A stretch of 64,000 bases of DNA from Thunnus maccoyii (GCF_910596095.1 NC_056540.1:17386501-17450500); one strand, 5' to 3'. Positions 25,809-38,727 are shown, counted from the first letter of the stretch. Numbers and translations are program-made. Notes: generated from the letters alone by a model not told the origin.

Positions 25809-25811
25809 CAC

Positions 25812-25990
25812 CTACACACTCGGCAGCTTGTGGGTCAGGTACTCCTCGGTGGATCCTCCATGAATAACGTCTTTCCCCCCTCCTCAGCGAGTAACCGTCT
25901 CTCTCTCGTTTCTCGGCTGTTGTAGTATGAGGAGGAAAATCCTACTGGCCCTGCGTTCTGCTGCAGTGTGCGCTCTGGCGTATATATGAA
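25812..25990 (-). promoter_or_regulatory. ppp2r2c: Proposed ppp2r2c core promoter and non-coding exon 1
   Basis: On the minus strand a TATATA string at about 25980-25987 could place transcription start near 25950. A strong donor (GTGTAG, then gtgagt) ends the non-coding exon at 25812. A short frame beginning MEDPPRST then stopping would be an upstream ORF. Everything here is inferred from motifs. Confidence 0.35.
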
Positions 25991-26017
25991 AGGCAGAGTG
26001 AGAGGTAGAGAGAGGGG

Positions 26018-26027
<10 letters not shown>

Positions 26028-26084
<57 letters not shown>
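26028..26084. repeat. (GA)n microsatellite next to the ppp2r2c promoter
   Basis: About 28 uninterrupted GA units, CT on the gene strand, some 50 bp upstream of the proposed TATA-like element. Length variation here could alter promoter activity; that is inference. Confidence 0.9.
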
Positions 26085-26087
<3 letters not shown>

Positions 26088-28866
26088 CGGTCCTGCTGCG
26101 CTGGTACGTGTGTGTGATGCATCGGAGCAGGACCCGCCCACTCTTCAGCGCAGCCAATCGTGACAGAGCCGAGATCTGCCTGACCACTGACTGCAGGTGA
26201 TTAAATATGAGGAAGAAACAGAGATGAGGATGGAAGAGTGGGCGGCAGAGCGGAAGTGGCTGAGTGTCTTATAAGGTGGTGATTAAAGAGAGGGAAAGCA
26301 GAGAGAGAGAGAGAGCAAAGGGGGAAGCGGGGTTTCACTTGACTGAGAGCAGAATATGAGCCACGATACAGTGACTACTAGAGGATTCACCTGGAGACAT
26401 AAATCCATTAACACAGAGACGACTAACACACCACTGACACACACACACAGATTTTAATACACACATGGATCCCCTCTATACAACTTAGCATAAAGGTAGG
26501 GATTAGCAATAATTCAACATTATTATTTATTGACTTTCAGCAGAACCTTATCTTGATATGATCTTATGTTATCATTCTGAAAATGTATGACTCTGAACAA
26601 GCTATCATTAAAAAGTTTTAGTTTTACTGTACACTGTACTGAGGGCCAATACCACAAAATTTGATTTTAGTTTGATTCCAGGTGATACTGAGGCCAGAAT
26701 TACGAATATTGATACTTTTTACTCTTAAAAAGAGAAACAACTAATGATTATTTTCATTAACAAGTAATCTGCCGATTATTTTCTTGAATAATCAATATGT
26801 CTATGAAATATGAGAAGACTGTGAAAAATATGCATCATAATTTCCCGGAACCAAAGGAGGGATTATGATTAGGTTTGGTTTGCCAACACTCCAATATATT
26901 TTAAAACAAAAGCAATTAACATTTAGAGCATTTTGAGACCATTGATCCCCCTATCTTGATGTCCAACCTACTTAGTTTAGACTTTGATCCAAACAAGATA
27001 GATTCTGCTACCTAAGTGTAAAAGAAGTCTGTTATCAGTCAATCAGTATCTTATTCTATTTAACTCATCAACTAATACCTGCTGCACTTTCTCTCTTTGG
27101 GACTCCAGATGATGCTGAGTCGTGCGACTGCCTTGTGGCTCGTCACAGGTGAGAGCTTCAGAGAGGAATCCACCAACCTCAACCTGCTGGTCCCTGACAG
27201 ATAAGGTGCTGCCCTGCTAAGAGATGCATCATTCATGCCAAGTGCCTTCAACAAGTAATACCAGACCACACATATTAACAGAGTTAAATTCTCTTCTTAT
27301 TAGATCAGTAGAAGTAGTGATGCCTTCAAATTTCTTATTTTGTCCAACAAACACTATGAAACTTATATATATTCAGTTTACAATGATATAAAACAGAAAA
27401 AAAGCAGAAAATTCTCACATCTAAGGGTACCTCTGGTACCAGAACATGTTTGGCATTTTTGCATGAAAAGTGACTCAATTAAGCAATTACCTGATTGCTG
27501 ATAACTTCTGACAATTAATTCATCAACTAATCGGCTACTTGTTTCAGCGCTACAGTTAAAAGTTACTAATGTACTATCGCATATTTCCATTTTTATTACC
27601 ACCAAATGATTTGCCAAACATCCGAGTGTTTTCTTTTACTATTCTCTGTTAATAATCTACATGTTAAAACACATGACAGTATATGTGTAATGTGTTAATT
27701 TTCTGAACTAACAAACAAAATAATCAGTACAGGCATGCACACAACATTCGGTCCTCCCACTCCGAACATCAATTTTATTGTCTTATGTGTGATTTTGCAA
27801 TAATTTGCTATATCATCATATAAATCAACAACTAAAAATGTCCTTATTCCTATCATGATAATGACTTCAACCATACCGCAGGAATGACCACTGAATGAAT
27901 GTGAAACACACCAACACACACACACAGAGGCTTCAGTCTACGTGGCAGCAGAGAGTGAGGGGCTGCCAGTGACAGTTGGTACCATCACTGGTGTTGGCTG
28001 TTTGCCACCAGGCTTTAAAACCCCCCACAGCAGGGAACAAGACGAGCTGTTTATCTGACTTACTCCAAGACTGCCAACATCACCCTCCCCCACCTACCAT
28101 TTACCAGTGATGGGCAACGCTCCACACACCGCTGCCATATCTGCCCTTCTAACTGCCCCCCGCCAGCCTAACATCCACCACAAAGCTTCCCTAAGCCCAC
28201 CCACTGTTTCCCATATATAGCTACTGTTCTACCTGCGCTCCTCCACCTATTCACCCTGACCATATGCCACCAAAATCCCCCTCTGGTTAAATCCATAAAC
28301 CCATAAGGTTTGGTGTTCAGGCCCCTCATCAGTGTAAGATCTGAATCTTAATGCCATCCCCCAAACAGAGAGAGTGAGAGGTGAGAAAAATACAAATGTT
28401 TTATAGTTTTCAATATTCTTTGAAGCACTTTTATGTCTATCAGTATATCTATGTTGATTGGCAAAAACTATAAATAAACATTTCTATATTTAATACGATA
28501 TATATACTGTATATTTTTGATATTGCACTATCTTGGTTCAAAAATGTGTTAATTTATTGAAAAAAGACAAAAAATTGACTGATTTCACTTTGACAGCCTA
28601 AATAAACAGTTAGATAAATACAGCATCATTACAACAGTATCTAGCATTAACGAAGTAGGAACAATTTCACAATTTACAGTCCCTAAAGTGCCTTTAAAAA
28701 CAGGCAGATGTATACTTATATTGCATAATATATATATATATTGTGCACAGTGTAAAGAAATCTATTTTGTTCAAATGTAATACATCTTTTTTAAAAACCG
28801 ATTCATGAATTGTTGTGTCACTTCTCTCCTCATGTTCTCCACTGGTTTTTTCTTTGACGGTTAATT

Positions 28867-29673
28867 AGGGCTGCGACTACCAATTATTTGCATTATCCAT
28901 TATGTTCTTAATTGATCGATTAGTTGTTTGGCCTATTAAATATCAGAAAATGGTGAAAAATGTCCATCACTGATCTCAAAGCCCAAGATGACGTCCTCAA
29001 ATGCAACTCAGATATTCAGTTTATTGTCAAAGATGAAAGACACTAGGAAATATTCACACTTGAGAAGCTGGAATCAGAGAATTTGGTCCAGTTTTCTTAA
29101 AAAATGACTCCAAACGATTAATCGATTATCAAAATAGTTGGCAATTAATTTAATAGTTGAATGAATAAATGAACTTTATTTATCCAAGGAGGGTTGAATT
29201 AAGGGAAACTGGACTTCCTGGTTGTAGATACTTGAAGACATTTCACCTCCCATCCCTCAGTTCTAACTGGCTTAATGCTCCTGGCTGTTGTAACAACAGT
29301 CGTTGGAGTCGCTGCAGTCACCTGAGGCCAAATGTGAATGTTTGTTAAGTCTACTGGGATGAGAGAAGAAACATCTTCAAGTATCTACAACCAAGAAGTC
29401 CAGTTACCCTCGATTCAAGCCTCCTTAGAGAACCAATGACCTGAATGACTGAGAATCCTCACAGAGAACTTTATTTATAGCACCTTTGATGCACAGGATG
29501 AAGCTCAAAGTGTTTTACAACTCAGCAGCACGTTTAAGAAAAACACAAGTTTAAAACCCATACACACGGAGGCAGGGAGAAAATAAGAGTAATGAGTGTT
29601 ACTATTGATAAAATAGCATTTACACAGTTTCTTTGGACAACTAATTAATTAATCGACTAATTGTTGCAGCTCT
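28867..29673. mobile_element. hAT-like non-autonomous element, interrupted
   Basis: Left end AGGGCTGCGAC (28867-28877) and right end GTTGCAGCTCT (29663-29673) form an imperfect 11-bp inverted pair (9 of 11 match). The body has the CGATTA/ATTAATCG-rich ends and the GCCCAAGATGACGTCCTCAA core I recall from an abundant teleost repeat. The element is split: its sequence stops at about 29160 and resumes at about 29637, with 476 bp inserted. Confidence 0.6.
29185..29426. mobile_element. MITE-like palindromic element nested in the hAT-like element
   Basis: The two ends are long imperfect inverted repeats of nearly 60 bp (29185-29244 and 29368-29426). Both contain the string GTAGATACTTGAAGA on opposite strands. 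There is no coding frame between them. GAACTTTATTTAT occurs on both sides (29171-29183 and 29466-29478) and may be a duplicated target or a shared repeat fragment. The element type is inferred from the inverted ends. Confidence 0.6.
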
Positions 29674-30544
29674 ATAGTTGATTGGAAACACCTGCTGTGA
29701 CGTCACTGAATACAATTTGGTCAGAAGCAGCATGTTGGAAAAAATCCAACCTATATAGTACAGTACAACTATAATTCAACTACAACAAAGCTGTATTGAC
29801 TATATTTAACCATTTTAATCCATTTTAGGGACCGTAACTCTAAAACAAGCGGACAAACTCACATCCCTGTAGACTAAAGTATGTTAGCATGTATGCTAAC
29901 ATTGCTAATGCTAACGTGTTAGCAAACGGCTGCGCACTTACATTCAACAGAAACTTCGTGTTTCTGGACACCTGGTTAATCAAAGTCCAATATTCACTGA
30001 CCTTGTTCGCTCCACTAACACAGGAGAAGAAAAATATCCAGTATTCAGTTTTTTACGTGTCAGATTTTTCTCACCAGCTAGCTAGTCACTAACTTGAGGC
30101 TGAGCTGGAAAACAAATGCTGTTATTGGAGAAAAACATTGATGTGTTCAGACTCTGAACCAAAGAGTAAACCTGTGGACTGAAAAAAATACAAAATAATA
30201 ATATTCAGCCAAAAAAGCTGAGCAGAGGCAATAATTCTCTCTTTCATCGCAACCCATGTTTTATATAATACTTTGATTAAAATGTTGATTATGCAGCTTT
30301 AAAAAAAAAGTGTGTTTTAAGATCTGGAACTTGTTTTGCCAATTATTTATGTTGGTTATGATAACATTTAAATTGAACTGCATATAATTTACACCTACAT
30401 CCATAACAACTCTCATAAGCTTACATTTGCACATCTGTGATTTAGTATGGAACCTTACATTAATGCAACCTGTATTATTATTAATGTTGTTGTTGTTGTT
30501 GTTGTTGTTTGTTTGTTTGTTTGTTTTATTTTTGATATTATTAT

Positions 30545-30810
30545 TAATTGCACACTGCACATACTGTTTACACTATGAACATTTGCACATTCCTGGTCAA
30601 TATTTTGCACAATATTCAATATTTTGTCAAATTTAAAGCTGTAGCAGCTCCTCTCACTTAGAATATATTTTACACATTTTTTTTTTATTTTAAATTTCTT
30701 TGTTTCTTTTTTTTATATTATTTAGGATTACTTAACTTTTTTATTTTTGACTATTATGCACCACAACACCAAGGCAAATTCCTTATATGCGCAAACTTAT
30801 TCTGATTCTG
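30545..30810. repeat. Retroposon 3' tail-like repeat
   Basis: Runs from TTGCACACTGCACATACTG through a T-rich middle to CACCAAGGCAAATTCCTTAT and ends TTCTGATTCTGAC. I recall this pattern from the 3' ends of teleost LINE-derived repeats. No reverse transcriptase remains; family uncertain. Confidence 0.4.
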
Positions 30811-32949
30811 ACTGTAGCTGAAAGGTTTTGCCCCTAAAACACATATTGAAAAAAAATACATTTCCAAAATTCAACAGCAGGAATTTCCAAAATGTCTATC
30901 TCAAAACCTTTGCAAATAAAAACTGTCTGCATGTCTTGATACTACTATTGGCAGGTGAAGCAACATGTTTTTTGGCGGGTTTGTTTGTCTGTTTGTTGTT
31001 TGTTTGTTTTTTTTGAGTGAAAGTACCCTTTAGAAGCATCAGTTTTTTTATTGTAACATGTTGATGTAATCCTTATATCAGGAAAAAATAAGTCACAGAC
31101 AGTAGATAGACAGACAAGCACACACACGCAGCTCAACTGTCCTCACTCACACACTGCTAAATCCTCCTCCTCATAATAATCACCATAATACGGTAATCAT
31201 CATAGTCATCATCATCATCATCATCATTACCCCAGTGTGTTGCTGGTTTGTTTGGGTACAGTAAGTCCAGTTCAGCTTGTCCTTGTTAACCTGCCATGCC
31301 TGACCCCGGGCCTGTGTGACAGCAGCCTCGGGTCTGTCTCCCGTAGCAACCGTGCCATTCAGCCATGAAGCCTTGGCCTCGGACCTTTACCCATTACCTT
31401 GGTGACAGTGGAGCGTAAACCACCCACCATCCCCACTGTCAGTTGGACCCGTTGCTCTGTGGTGAATCTGAGCTGTGTCCTTACATCATCTCCTTCAGCA
31501 GCAATGGTTGGGTCGCTGGCAGAGGATCATTTATTTGGTCTTTTACGCTTAACCAGAACAAATCTGCATGCATCGAAACAGATGAGGTAATTTTTGGGGG
31601 GAAGACACAACACTCTGCTGATGAAACAAGGCTGCACTGTCTGGATTCCTGGGGTTGAGCCTCACCACAGCATACATCAGCTTTCGGAGCATCTCTCGAC
31701 CTAAGCTGACTTATTTATGAAAAGATTTCAGAGACTTTAAACCAGAAAGACCTTTAAGCAACAAAAAAAAAAACAGTCCAAATAAAATTTAAAAAGCGGT
31801 GATTCATAGCTGATCTGCTGAATCACTGATGACTCAGGTTTAGTTCACAGGTCATAATTATGTAAAAGAGCAAATAGCTCTGAACCAAAGCATGTACAAA
31901 TTATTCTAACGCCTGTTTATCACTGAACTTTACTGAAAAATAATAATCTGTGCACAGGAGAGACTGAATCTCACACACAGCTTCTGACACAGATAAATGG
32001 ACTTTAGAGGGAAGGAGTGGACTTTAAGACCCCGACACTACACCCAGCCAACACGATAATGATCAACATCATTCATCAGGAGCATCTTTGTGTCCAATCA
32101 GACGCAGCGATGCTTGTGTGACTGTCTGTGTTGACCTGGTGCTTCTTTCCCTTCCCACCCCCACTCCACTGTGCAGACACAGGGTTGCTTAGCAACCCAA
32201 GAGCAGCCAATGGAGAACACACACTCGTTTGTGCAGACACTCACACACAGTTGGAAAATCCAGGAACTCTGAAGGAGGAAGATAATGTACTCCCACTCCA
32301 TCCCTCCATCACGTTCTGTGACCCCCAAAATGTGAAGAGAAACACCGGGAAGGGAAAAGCACAAGTGTAACCCGGCTGCCTGGAGGAGATCCAAGCCAGA
32401 AACTGCTCTTCACTGCATTGGATGCACACACATGACAGCAAACTATCCCTGCAATCAACTGTAGGCGTCATAAACACATCCAACATAACAGTGAAGCAAT
32501 CCAATCAGTGTCTTGATAAAAAAAAGCCCTTGTCATGTCTTATCTACATCCAAAAGCCTAAATAATATTTTGTGATTGTGACTGATTATCAATGGAGTTA
32601 AGCCCAGCTGCCATGAAATCAGCATTTCCAGCAGACAAAGGACTTTACAAGATGAAAGTTAAAAGCTCTGCAGCATCTCCCCAGTCTAACACTATTAGCA
32701 CATTAAGTGAGTGCTTAAATACAGTCAGCAGACGATGGATCAACTCACTGCCTTAAGCGAGGAGACAGCACTGTAATCCCCTAAAGGGGGGTTCCACTAC
32801 AGTAATGGCAACCCGCATGAAACCGCAGCCCCTAGGGAATGGTGGGACTGGGTAGATTATGAGCAGCCTTGGGGCAACCCTAAACCCCTTAGCCCCCCCT
32901 GCTTGTGGAGGCTCATGACACACACACACATAAAGGTTTACTTAAGTCA

Positions 32950-33130
32950 CTATTGGGGTATTTACATAGACTTACATTAATTTCCTGGACACTTACCCTA
33001 ACCTACTTGCCTAAACCTAACCATTACTCTAACCATAACTTACCCAAAAGTTACCAGATGGGGAAATGGCTTTTGTGCCAATTGCACAAGCTGTCCCCAA
33101 TCAACTGGTCTTAAGGCTGGTGTATGTCCC
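32950..33130. repeat. Short interspersed repeat relic with CTAACC runs
   Basis: Contains repeated CCTAACC/CTAACCAT strings flanked by CATAGACTTACATTAATTTCC and GTCCCCAATCAAC, a combination I recall from a widespread fish repeat. It is not a true telomeric array because the units are irregular. Confidence 0.35.
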
Positions 33131-33275
33131 TGAAAGTGACTCAAGTCATAGACACACGCACATGCATGGAAAGACGCTGATAAGTGTGTATACAAGTAAA
33201 CACAACCATGAAATGCATGAAAACAGATGAGCATGACTGAAACTGGAAAATATAAAGACAGAGAAGTGCAGGCAG

Positions 33276-33276
<1 letters not shown>

Positions 33277-33314
<38 letters not shown>
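33277..33314. repeat. (CA)n microsatellite
   Basis: About 19 CA units in the spacer upstream of ppp2r2c. Confidence 0.95.
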
Positions 33315-33315
<1 letters not shown>

Positions 33316-35132
33316 CATCCAAGTAATTTGACTGATTCCTCACATACACAAATCTCATGGGGAGTGGGGAGTAAATATTTCCTCTCTTTTTACTCTTATA
33401 TGACATGTTTTGGGAGGGGGGGTTGCAGTAACTGGGTGTCAGGGGGATAATTTTACTCCTGGAGGATTATGTGATGGTGATGGAATGACTCTTTGGGCCG
33501 AGGGCAGGGAAGTGGCAGGAGGTTGAAAGTGTTTTTTTCGTCCTGGAAAATTAAAGCAGCAGCCTGAGGGGCAGGAGAAATAAACGGAAACATGGTGACA
33601 TAAAAAAAAGAGGACATAATAGCCTGCTACAACACAGTATGATAACACTATCGCCTGGTGATAAACACCAAGAAGAACATGCTTACCTGACAGAGATATA
33701 GGATACTATATATATATTATTATATACCAAACCAAATCACTGGAGGAACAGACTGAGGGGCCATTAGACTTGGCCTATTAGGGTCAAATCATTTTATCTC
33801 TTACCCAATGCCTGAGGACAAAACATGGGTAAAACACACAGTTTTGAGTGGTTGCATTGATAAAATCTCTACATACGTCCCACCTTTATGTACTGCCTTG
33901 CAATGCTTTTATCACACACTCAGAGCATGGTCCTTTCAGCCCGGTCAACTGTTCATTTGTTGCCTTTCCCCCCGTGGCAAAGCTGCTTAGAGCAGAAAGG
34001 AGATTACACATCGCCAAATATAAAAACAGAAAACACTGCAAAGCCTTTGTGACCCCTGCCTATGAATACACACACTCATACCTATTCTGAGTCCCAAATC
34101 TCTGTATAGATTTGGGTCTCGATCTGACCCGAAGCTTTCATCCTCACATAAATACAGTACTTACACAGTACATGCACGTAAAAGGTCTGTAAGAGCCTGC
34201 AGCTGTACTCAGTGGTGAATTCAATCCTCTCCCATCAACAGTAGTGCACTCACATAATAAAGAGCACACACACATGTTGCCCTGATATGACTCATAAATC
34301 CATAAAAAAGAAATTCTATAGACATTCCTATTCTGCATTAGGGTTGGCCTTTGCTTGTGCACTGTTGAAACTGTTTCATTTTTGTAAAAGGGAGCGTAAA
34401 AAAGCCCAGAGGGAGAGACAGACACAGGTGACCTTCGGGGGAGGGGAGGTCACTGGAGGGGGGGGTCACTGAATGTAATACTTCAATGATCAAAACAAGG
34501 ACTCAGCAGCCTGGGGAATACATACACACAGCTTGCCCTGCTCAGCAGTTGAGATTGTAATGTGTGTGTGTGTGAGAGAGAGTGAGAGACAGGGACAAAT
34601 GTCCTATCAACCTCCACACATCCCACATGCTCACAGCATTTGTATATAGGCCTTATGGGGAAGTAGAGCAGTCACAGCTGAAAACTGCTTACGATTAGGT
34701 GAGAAATCCCTAGACTGGAGCAACATATTGGCCATGCCTTGAGGAAAAAGGGTGGAGGTAAAGCATGTTGTACTGTTAAAAAGATTTCTATGTAGGGAGA
34801 AATATCATGAAACTGGTAACATATGAGCTATGACTTCCATACAAGTCAAACTGCAGGAGAGAATTTAGGTTTTGTGCAGATTTTGTGCCCAGTAACCCAA
34901 ATCTCAAGGACTCACACAGTATACTCATATTCTGATTTTGCCTTATAAGCACATGCTCACAGACCAGACTCCATGAGAGCCATGGCATGATGACACAAGT
35001 GCATACATCAGGGAAAAAGATCACACAATATAGGGCACATGGTAAAATATGCTGAGGGCAACACTTGTATCGGAAAAATCTATTTGCAATGATGTCCGAA
35101 GCAGCCTCGGCAATTATCTGTTGTATGTTAAC

Positions 35133-35151
35133 ACTGCCCCCTGGTGTCTGG
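35133..35151 (-). promoter_or_regulatory. CTCF-like site
   Basis: On the minus strand the sequence reads CCAGACACCAGGGGGCAGT, close to the vertebrate CTCF core (CCASYAGRKGGCA-type and its CACCAGGGGGC form). It sits in the spacer between ppp2r2c and the zinc-finger cluster. Binding is inferred. Confidence 0.35.
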
Positions 35152-35739
35152 CAGATAGTAGTGCAACAATATTAGATCACGTTGTACAATGTTTGAGGCT
35201 GAGGAGAACAAATAGTTTGCACGAGTATATTCTTTAATTTCACTTGGCAAAAACGGGATGTCAAATAAAAGCTCAGTTCCTCGTTAACGACACAGTTATG
35301 TACTTGTTTCAATAACACGTTTCCATTTTACAACACAGTCAAAATAAAAGTTTGAGGAGATGGTTGGTACGTAAGCACAATTTTGAAGGAAGAGACGTGC
35401 TATCCTACCTCTGCATGCCACATGTCTAAATCTAATACCAACTAGGCTTTCTTTATTGGCTTAATGTTATTTTGCAGTTTTTTTTTACTTCAAGTAATGA
35501 AAAGTTACTCCACTGATAAGAAAGAATGTCATTGGAAGATCCTGGAGGTAAGTTATTTTCTTTACAACAATAGCCAATATTTCTTAATTATGGGTGATCA
35601 TATTTAGTAATTTACAATTCAGTGAAAAATGTCCTAAATATCTGCAAGATTCACAATTGAAAACACAATTAGGACACTGAAATCAAACGTACTTTGACTT
35701 TGTTTGTTATCAGATACATATAATAAAATTTGACAGTTA

Positions 35740-35745
35740 TTTATT
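35740..35745 (-). terminator. Candidate poly(A) signal of zinc-finger gene A
   Basis: TTTATT on the plus strand (AATAAA on minus), about 165 bp past the stop codon of the gene ending at 35910. Other TTTATT strings lie further on, so the end is uncertain. Confidence 0.35.
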
Positions 35746-35909
35746 TTTTCCCCACATCAAATCTGGAAAAAAAACAAAAAAATCAGAAACATTAAACGCT
35801 TCCTAATCCTTCGAAGTAGTCAGTAATAAGGTCGAGTGGGACACAATAGGCAATTCTGAAACGAGTTCCTCGGGTTTAAGTGCATGACCATTATTTAAAC
35901 AAAATGTTT

Positions 35910-37858
35910 TCAAATGGGATTAGGGCCTATGTCTGGCTCCTGCTGATCATCCATGTAGTAGGGATCCCCTTGGTGGACTCTGTGATTGTGCACCCTGAGG
36001 TTCCCTCTGTGGGCAAACCTCTTCCCACACTCTGTGCAAGCAAACGGCCTCTTCCCCATGTGAACGTCCCGTTGGTGGGCTCTCAAGTTCCCGCTGCGTG
36101 CAAAACGTTTACCGCACTGTGCGCAGCCAAAAGGCCGCTCACCTGTGTGCGTGCGAGTGTGAACAGTGAGCTCAGAGGGAGTGAGGAAGCTCTTGTCACA
36201 GAACTGACAGGGATGCAGTCTGACTCCTGTGTGGCGTAAAAGGTGTCTGCGCTGATGGGAGGGGTAGGTGAAACACTTGGTGCAGTACGGGCAGGTGTAA
36301 GGTCGTCCGTTCCCTCCGCTGGGAGCTGGTGGGTGGCTGAGAGTGTTTGCATGTCGTAGCGTGAGCGACTGTGAATTGGACTGCGGTCGGAGAGGGTCTC
36401 TGTTGCCAAAAGTTGCGACCCGCCTTGTGTGATTGATGGGGCCTCTCCCTCCCCTATCATCTCTGGGTCTCCATGGTGACTCACCAGATGGAGCCTGTGG
36501 CTGATCCTGTTGAGCCTCCCTTTGCGCCACCCCCTGATCCTGCACTGAGTTCTGGTTGGCGCTCTGGTTCTCAGGCTCCTGGTCCAGGAAAGGGAAAGAA
36601 CTATCCTCATCTTCGTTGCTGGTTTCGTCAGAGCCAAAGCCAGGTCGGAAGCAGGGTGTGTCTGTGCCGGTGCTGCTGCTGGCTGGACCAGAACAGCTGG
36701 TGCCATCTGCCTGCAAGTTCTCTAGACCGGGCACCCCACCTCTGGTGGCGTCTAACCCCGGTAACCACTCCCCAGGCTGAGCTAGGCTTGGGTCAGGCCT
36801 TGGCGAGCAGCGTCCGCTCTGGGAGATGGAGAGAAAAGGAGTGGAAGCTTGATCCTGGAGGGGTCGGTGGTCTGCACTTCGACTGCCTTGATCCCAGTGA
36901 GACACTGCAGACAAATTGGGGGGAAAAAAACAACTGATGCACTTTTATACTCAAAGAGTTTCAAGGTCATCTGGCTACAGCTTTGAAAAAGCTAAACAGT
37001 CAGTAACTGGACAAAGAATGTGCTGACTTCTTACATTTGGCCTTTGCTTGTGTGGCAGCCAGAGGATCTATCTGCCTCTGGTGCTCAGCAACAAGGCTTC
37101 CCTCTGGGGCTTGGACTGCGACAGACTCCATAGTAGGTCGTGATCCAGCATGCTGTGGAGAATAACAGGTCAGACAGGGCATGGTGCAAATGTAAGTACA
37201 TTTCTGGTTGTTCAGAAATTACAAATGCTTTATGTTTCATTGATTGGACAGCCAACATTTGTATTTGTGGAGAGAGTCTGACCTCATGTTTTATTGAATC
37301 TCCATCTTGGCCTGTGCCCTCCTCTTTTAGCCCACTGAGGCTGTGACTGAGCCCTGCTGCTGGGTCTGAATGAGGAGACACATCCTTTCCTGTGCAAGAA
37401 AAGTGTAGGTCAGTCTGAGTAATGCCTCTAGTGCTACTTCTGTAGTGAATATAGGTAAGAACAAAAATGGGTTTGGATACGAGATTATCCTGAACATTTA
37501 CTGAGTTCATATTATGCTTGAGTCTTTCCACAATGATAATAAACAAGATAAATAAAGTCAGTGCCCAAAGCTGTGTATTACCTGATCCTGTCAGGGTCTT
37601 CTGCCTCAAGCTGTCCTCTCTGTCTCCTATTGACATCTCCCCTTCCTCGCTCCCTCCACCCTTCGCCCTTTGCCTCCTCTCCACTTTCTCCAGCCTGCCT
37701 CTGAGGATGGAGATCTCCTGCGTTTTCTGCGCCAGCTCCGCCTGCTGCTCACACAGGCTGCTCTCAAAAATCTTGGCGATCTCGCACACGGCGGCTGCCA
37801 GCAGCGAGTCCATGACGGTGGCCAGCTGAGCGTGGAAAGCACCCCTCACAGACTCCAT
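35910..37858 (-). CDS. C2H2 zinc-finger protein (gene A), 4 fingers
   Basis: Probable nuclear DNA-binding protein; I cannot name the orthologue. Coding exons in gene order are 37858-37582, 37389-37283, 37152-37035 and 36904-35910 with GT-AG borders and intron phases 1, 0, 1, giving 498 residues. Exon 1 encodes a helical, likely coiled-coil module (MESVRGAFHAQLATVMDSLL, then EIAKIFESSL, then a Glu/Arg-rich heptad-like stretch). Exon 2 ends in IKHE, a SUMO-type consensus. Exon 4 has an acidic, Gln/Pro-rich linker and four C-terminal C2H2 fingers with HTGERPF-type linkers. Start choice: the Met at 37858 aligns with the starts of the two related genes. An in-frame Met at 38005 exists, and I treat that upstream part as untranslated. 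The true 5' limit of exon 2 is uncertain. Confidence 0.85.
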
Positions 37859-38358
37859 CGTCCTTTGTTTCAGGGACGATGTTTTAATGTCACCTACCAA
37901 TTGACACCGCTGTTTTCTTCGATGGTTGGCCGCCAGAGGCAGTTGAGGGACGATGTGGCTGCTACCACTGTACACTCGTCTGCTCTGGCATCCCTGAACT
38001 GCCATCAGATTGTGCCATGCTAACTAGCTACGCCATTTAACTTTTACATTCCTTGTGGTTGAATAACTCTTGATAATTAACTTGTGCGACAGCTTTTTTT
38101 AAACGACCTCACTGAAGTTAAGGTGTCAATCTGCTCTATCTTGTAAGGTTTCGGTACTGTTACATTACATACAGTGATGACAAGCTATGCGGTGTAATGC
38201 AGAGATTCAGTTTGCTTATTACAACGATATAAACACCATCAATTTGTAGCTAGCAACGAGAAAACAGCCATAATGTTAGTGTTTTAGTGCGTGCTAGCTA
38301 ATGTTACCTATGGCTAACGTGTAAACAAGGCAGCCAACGAAGCGTAACCTGTACTGAC

Positions 38359-38590
38359 CCGCAGCAGCTCGTACTAAAGCCGGCTGTAAATGCAGTAAAG
38401 ACGATCAAATAAGCACATCAGCAACGACTCGTCACTGTCGATGGACATTTATCAATATTGGCTTTCATCAAATCCAAAGGAAACACTCCGCACACTTGCA
38501 AATCACATTCAGGGATGCGGCGACCAGTCGGCCAGCTAGCAGGTTGGTGGTATCCGTGATGTGACAGTCATGGCAAATCTCGCGAGAACA
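38359..38590 (-). promoter_or_regulatory. Promoter and non-coding exon 1 of zinc-finger gene A
   Basis: The minus strand has a donor-like CTGCGG, then gtcagt, ending a probable untranslated exon at 38359. The palindrome TCTCGCGAGA lies at 38578-38587. That 10-mer is the motif bound by BANP at CpG-rich promoters of essential vertebrate genes. Transcription probably starts near 38560; that is inference. Confidence 0.5.
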
Positions 38591-38727
38591 CAGCTGAAGC
38601 CACTGCAGAGTGTAGAATCACAAAATACAGTCTCGTACATTTTAAGAAAGTAGGTAATACTACAACTTCACACATTACTGGAATTAAAGAAAGAAACTCT
38701 ATGCAAGACACAGTGTAAAATATGGAT

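Larger units (their letters stand above)
26100..35700. other. Gene-poor spacer between ppp2r2c and the zinc-finger cluster
   Basis: About 9.6 kb without a supportable gene. It contains repeat relics (listed separately), (CA)n at 33277-33314, an (ATC)n run near 31205-31227, a near-palindrome GGGTTGCTTAGCAACCC near 32183 and a CTCF-like site at 35133-35151. Fragments of the same hAT-like family as at 28867 are visible near 26745-26830 and 27480-27560. Confidence 0.6.

Noticed and set aside
27107-27147. Exon-like plus-strand segment (ctccag, then MMLSRATALWLVTG, then gtgagag)
   Set aside because: Good splice-like borders but only 14 codons, no homology and no neighbouring exons on that strand.
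32182-32198. GGGTTGCTTAGCAACCC as an RFX X-box
   Set aside because: Near-perfect palindrome, but half-site spacing is one base short of the usual X-box, so I did not list it as a site.
32980-33030. Telomere-like CCTAACC repeats
   Set aside because: Irregular spacing and few units; fits a known type of fish interspersed repeat and not an interstitial telomere.
37859-38005. Upstream in-frame Met (MAVQGCQS...) extending zinc-finger gene A
   Set aside because: The related genes start at the position of the Met at 37858, and plausible acceptors lie between. I kept the shorter start but cannot exclude the longer one.
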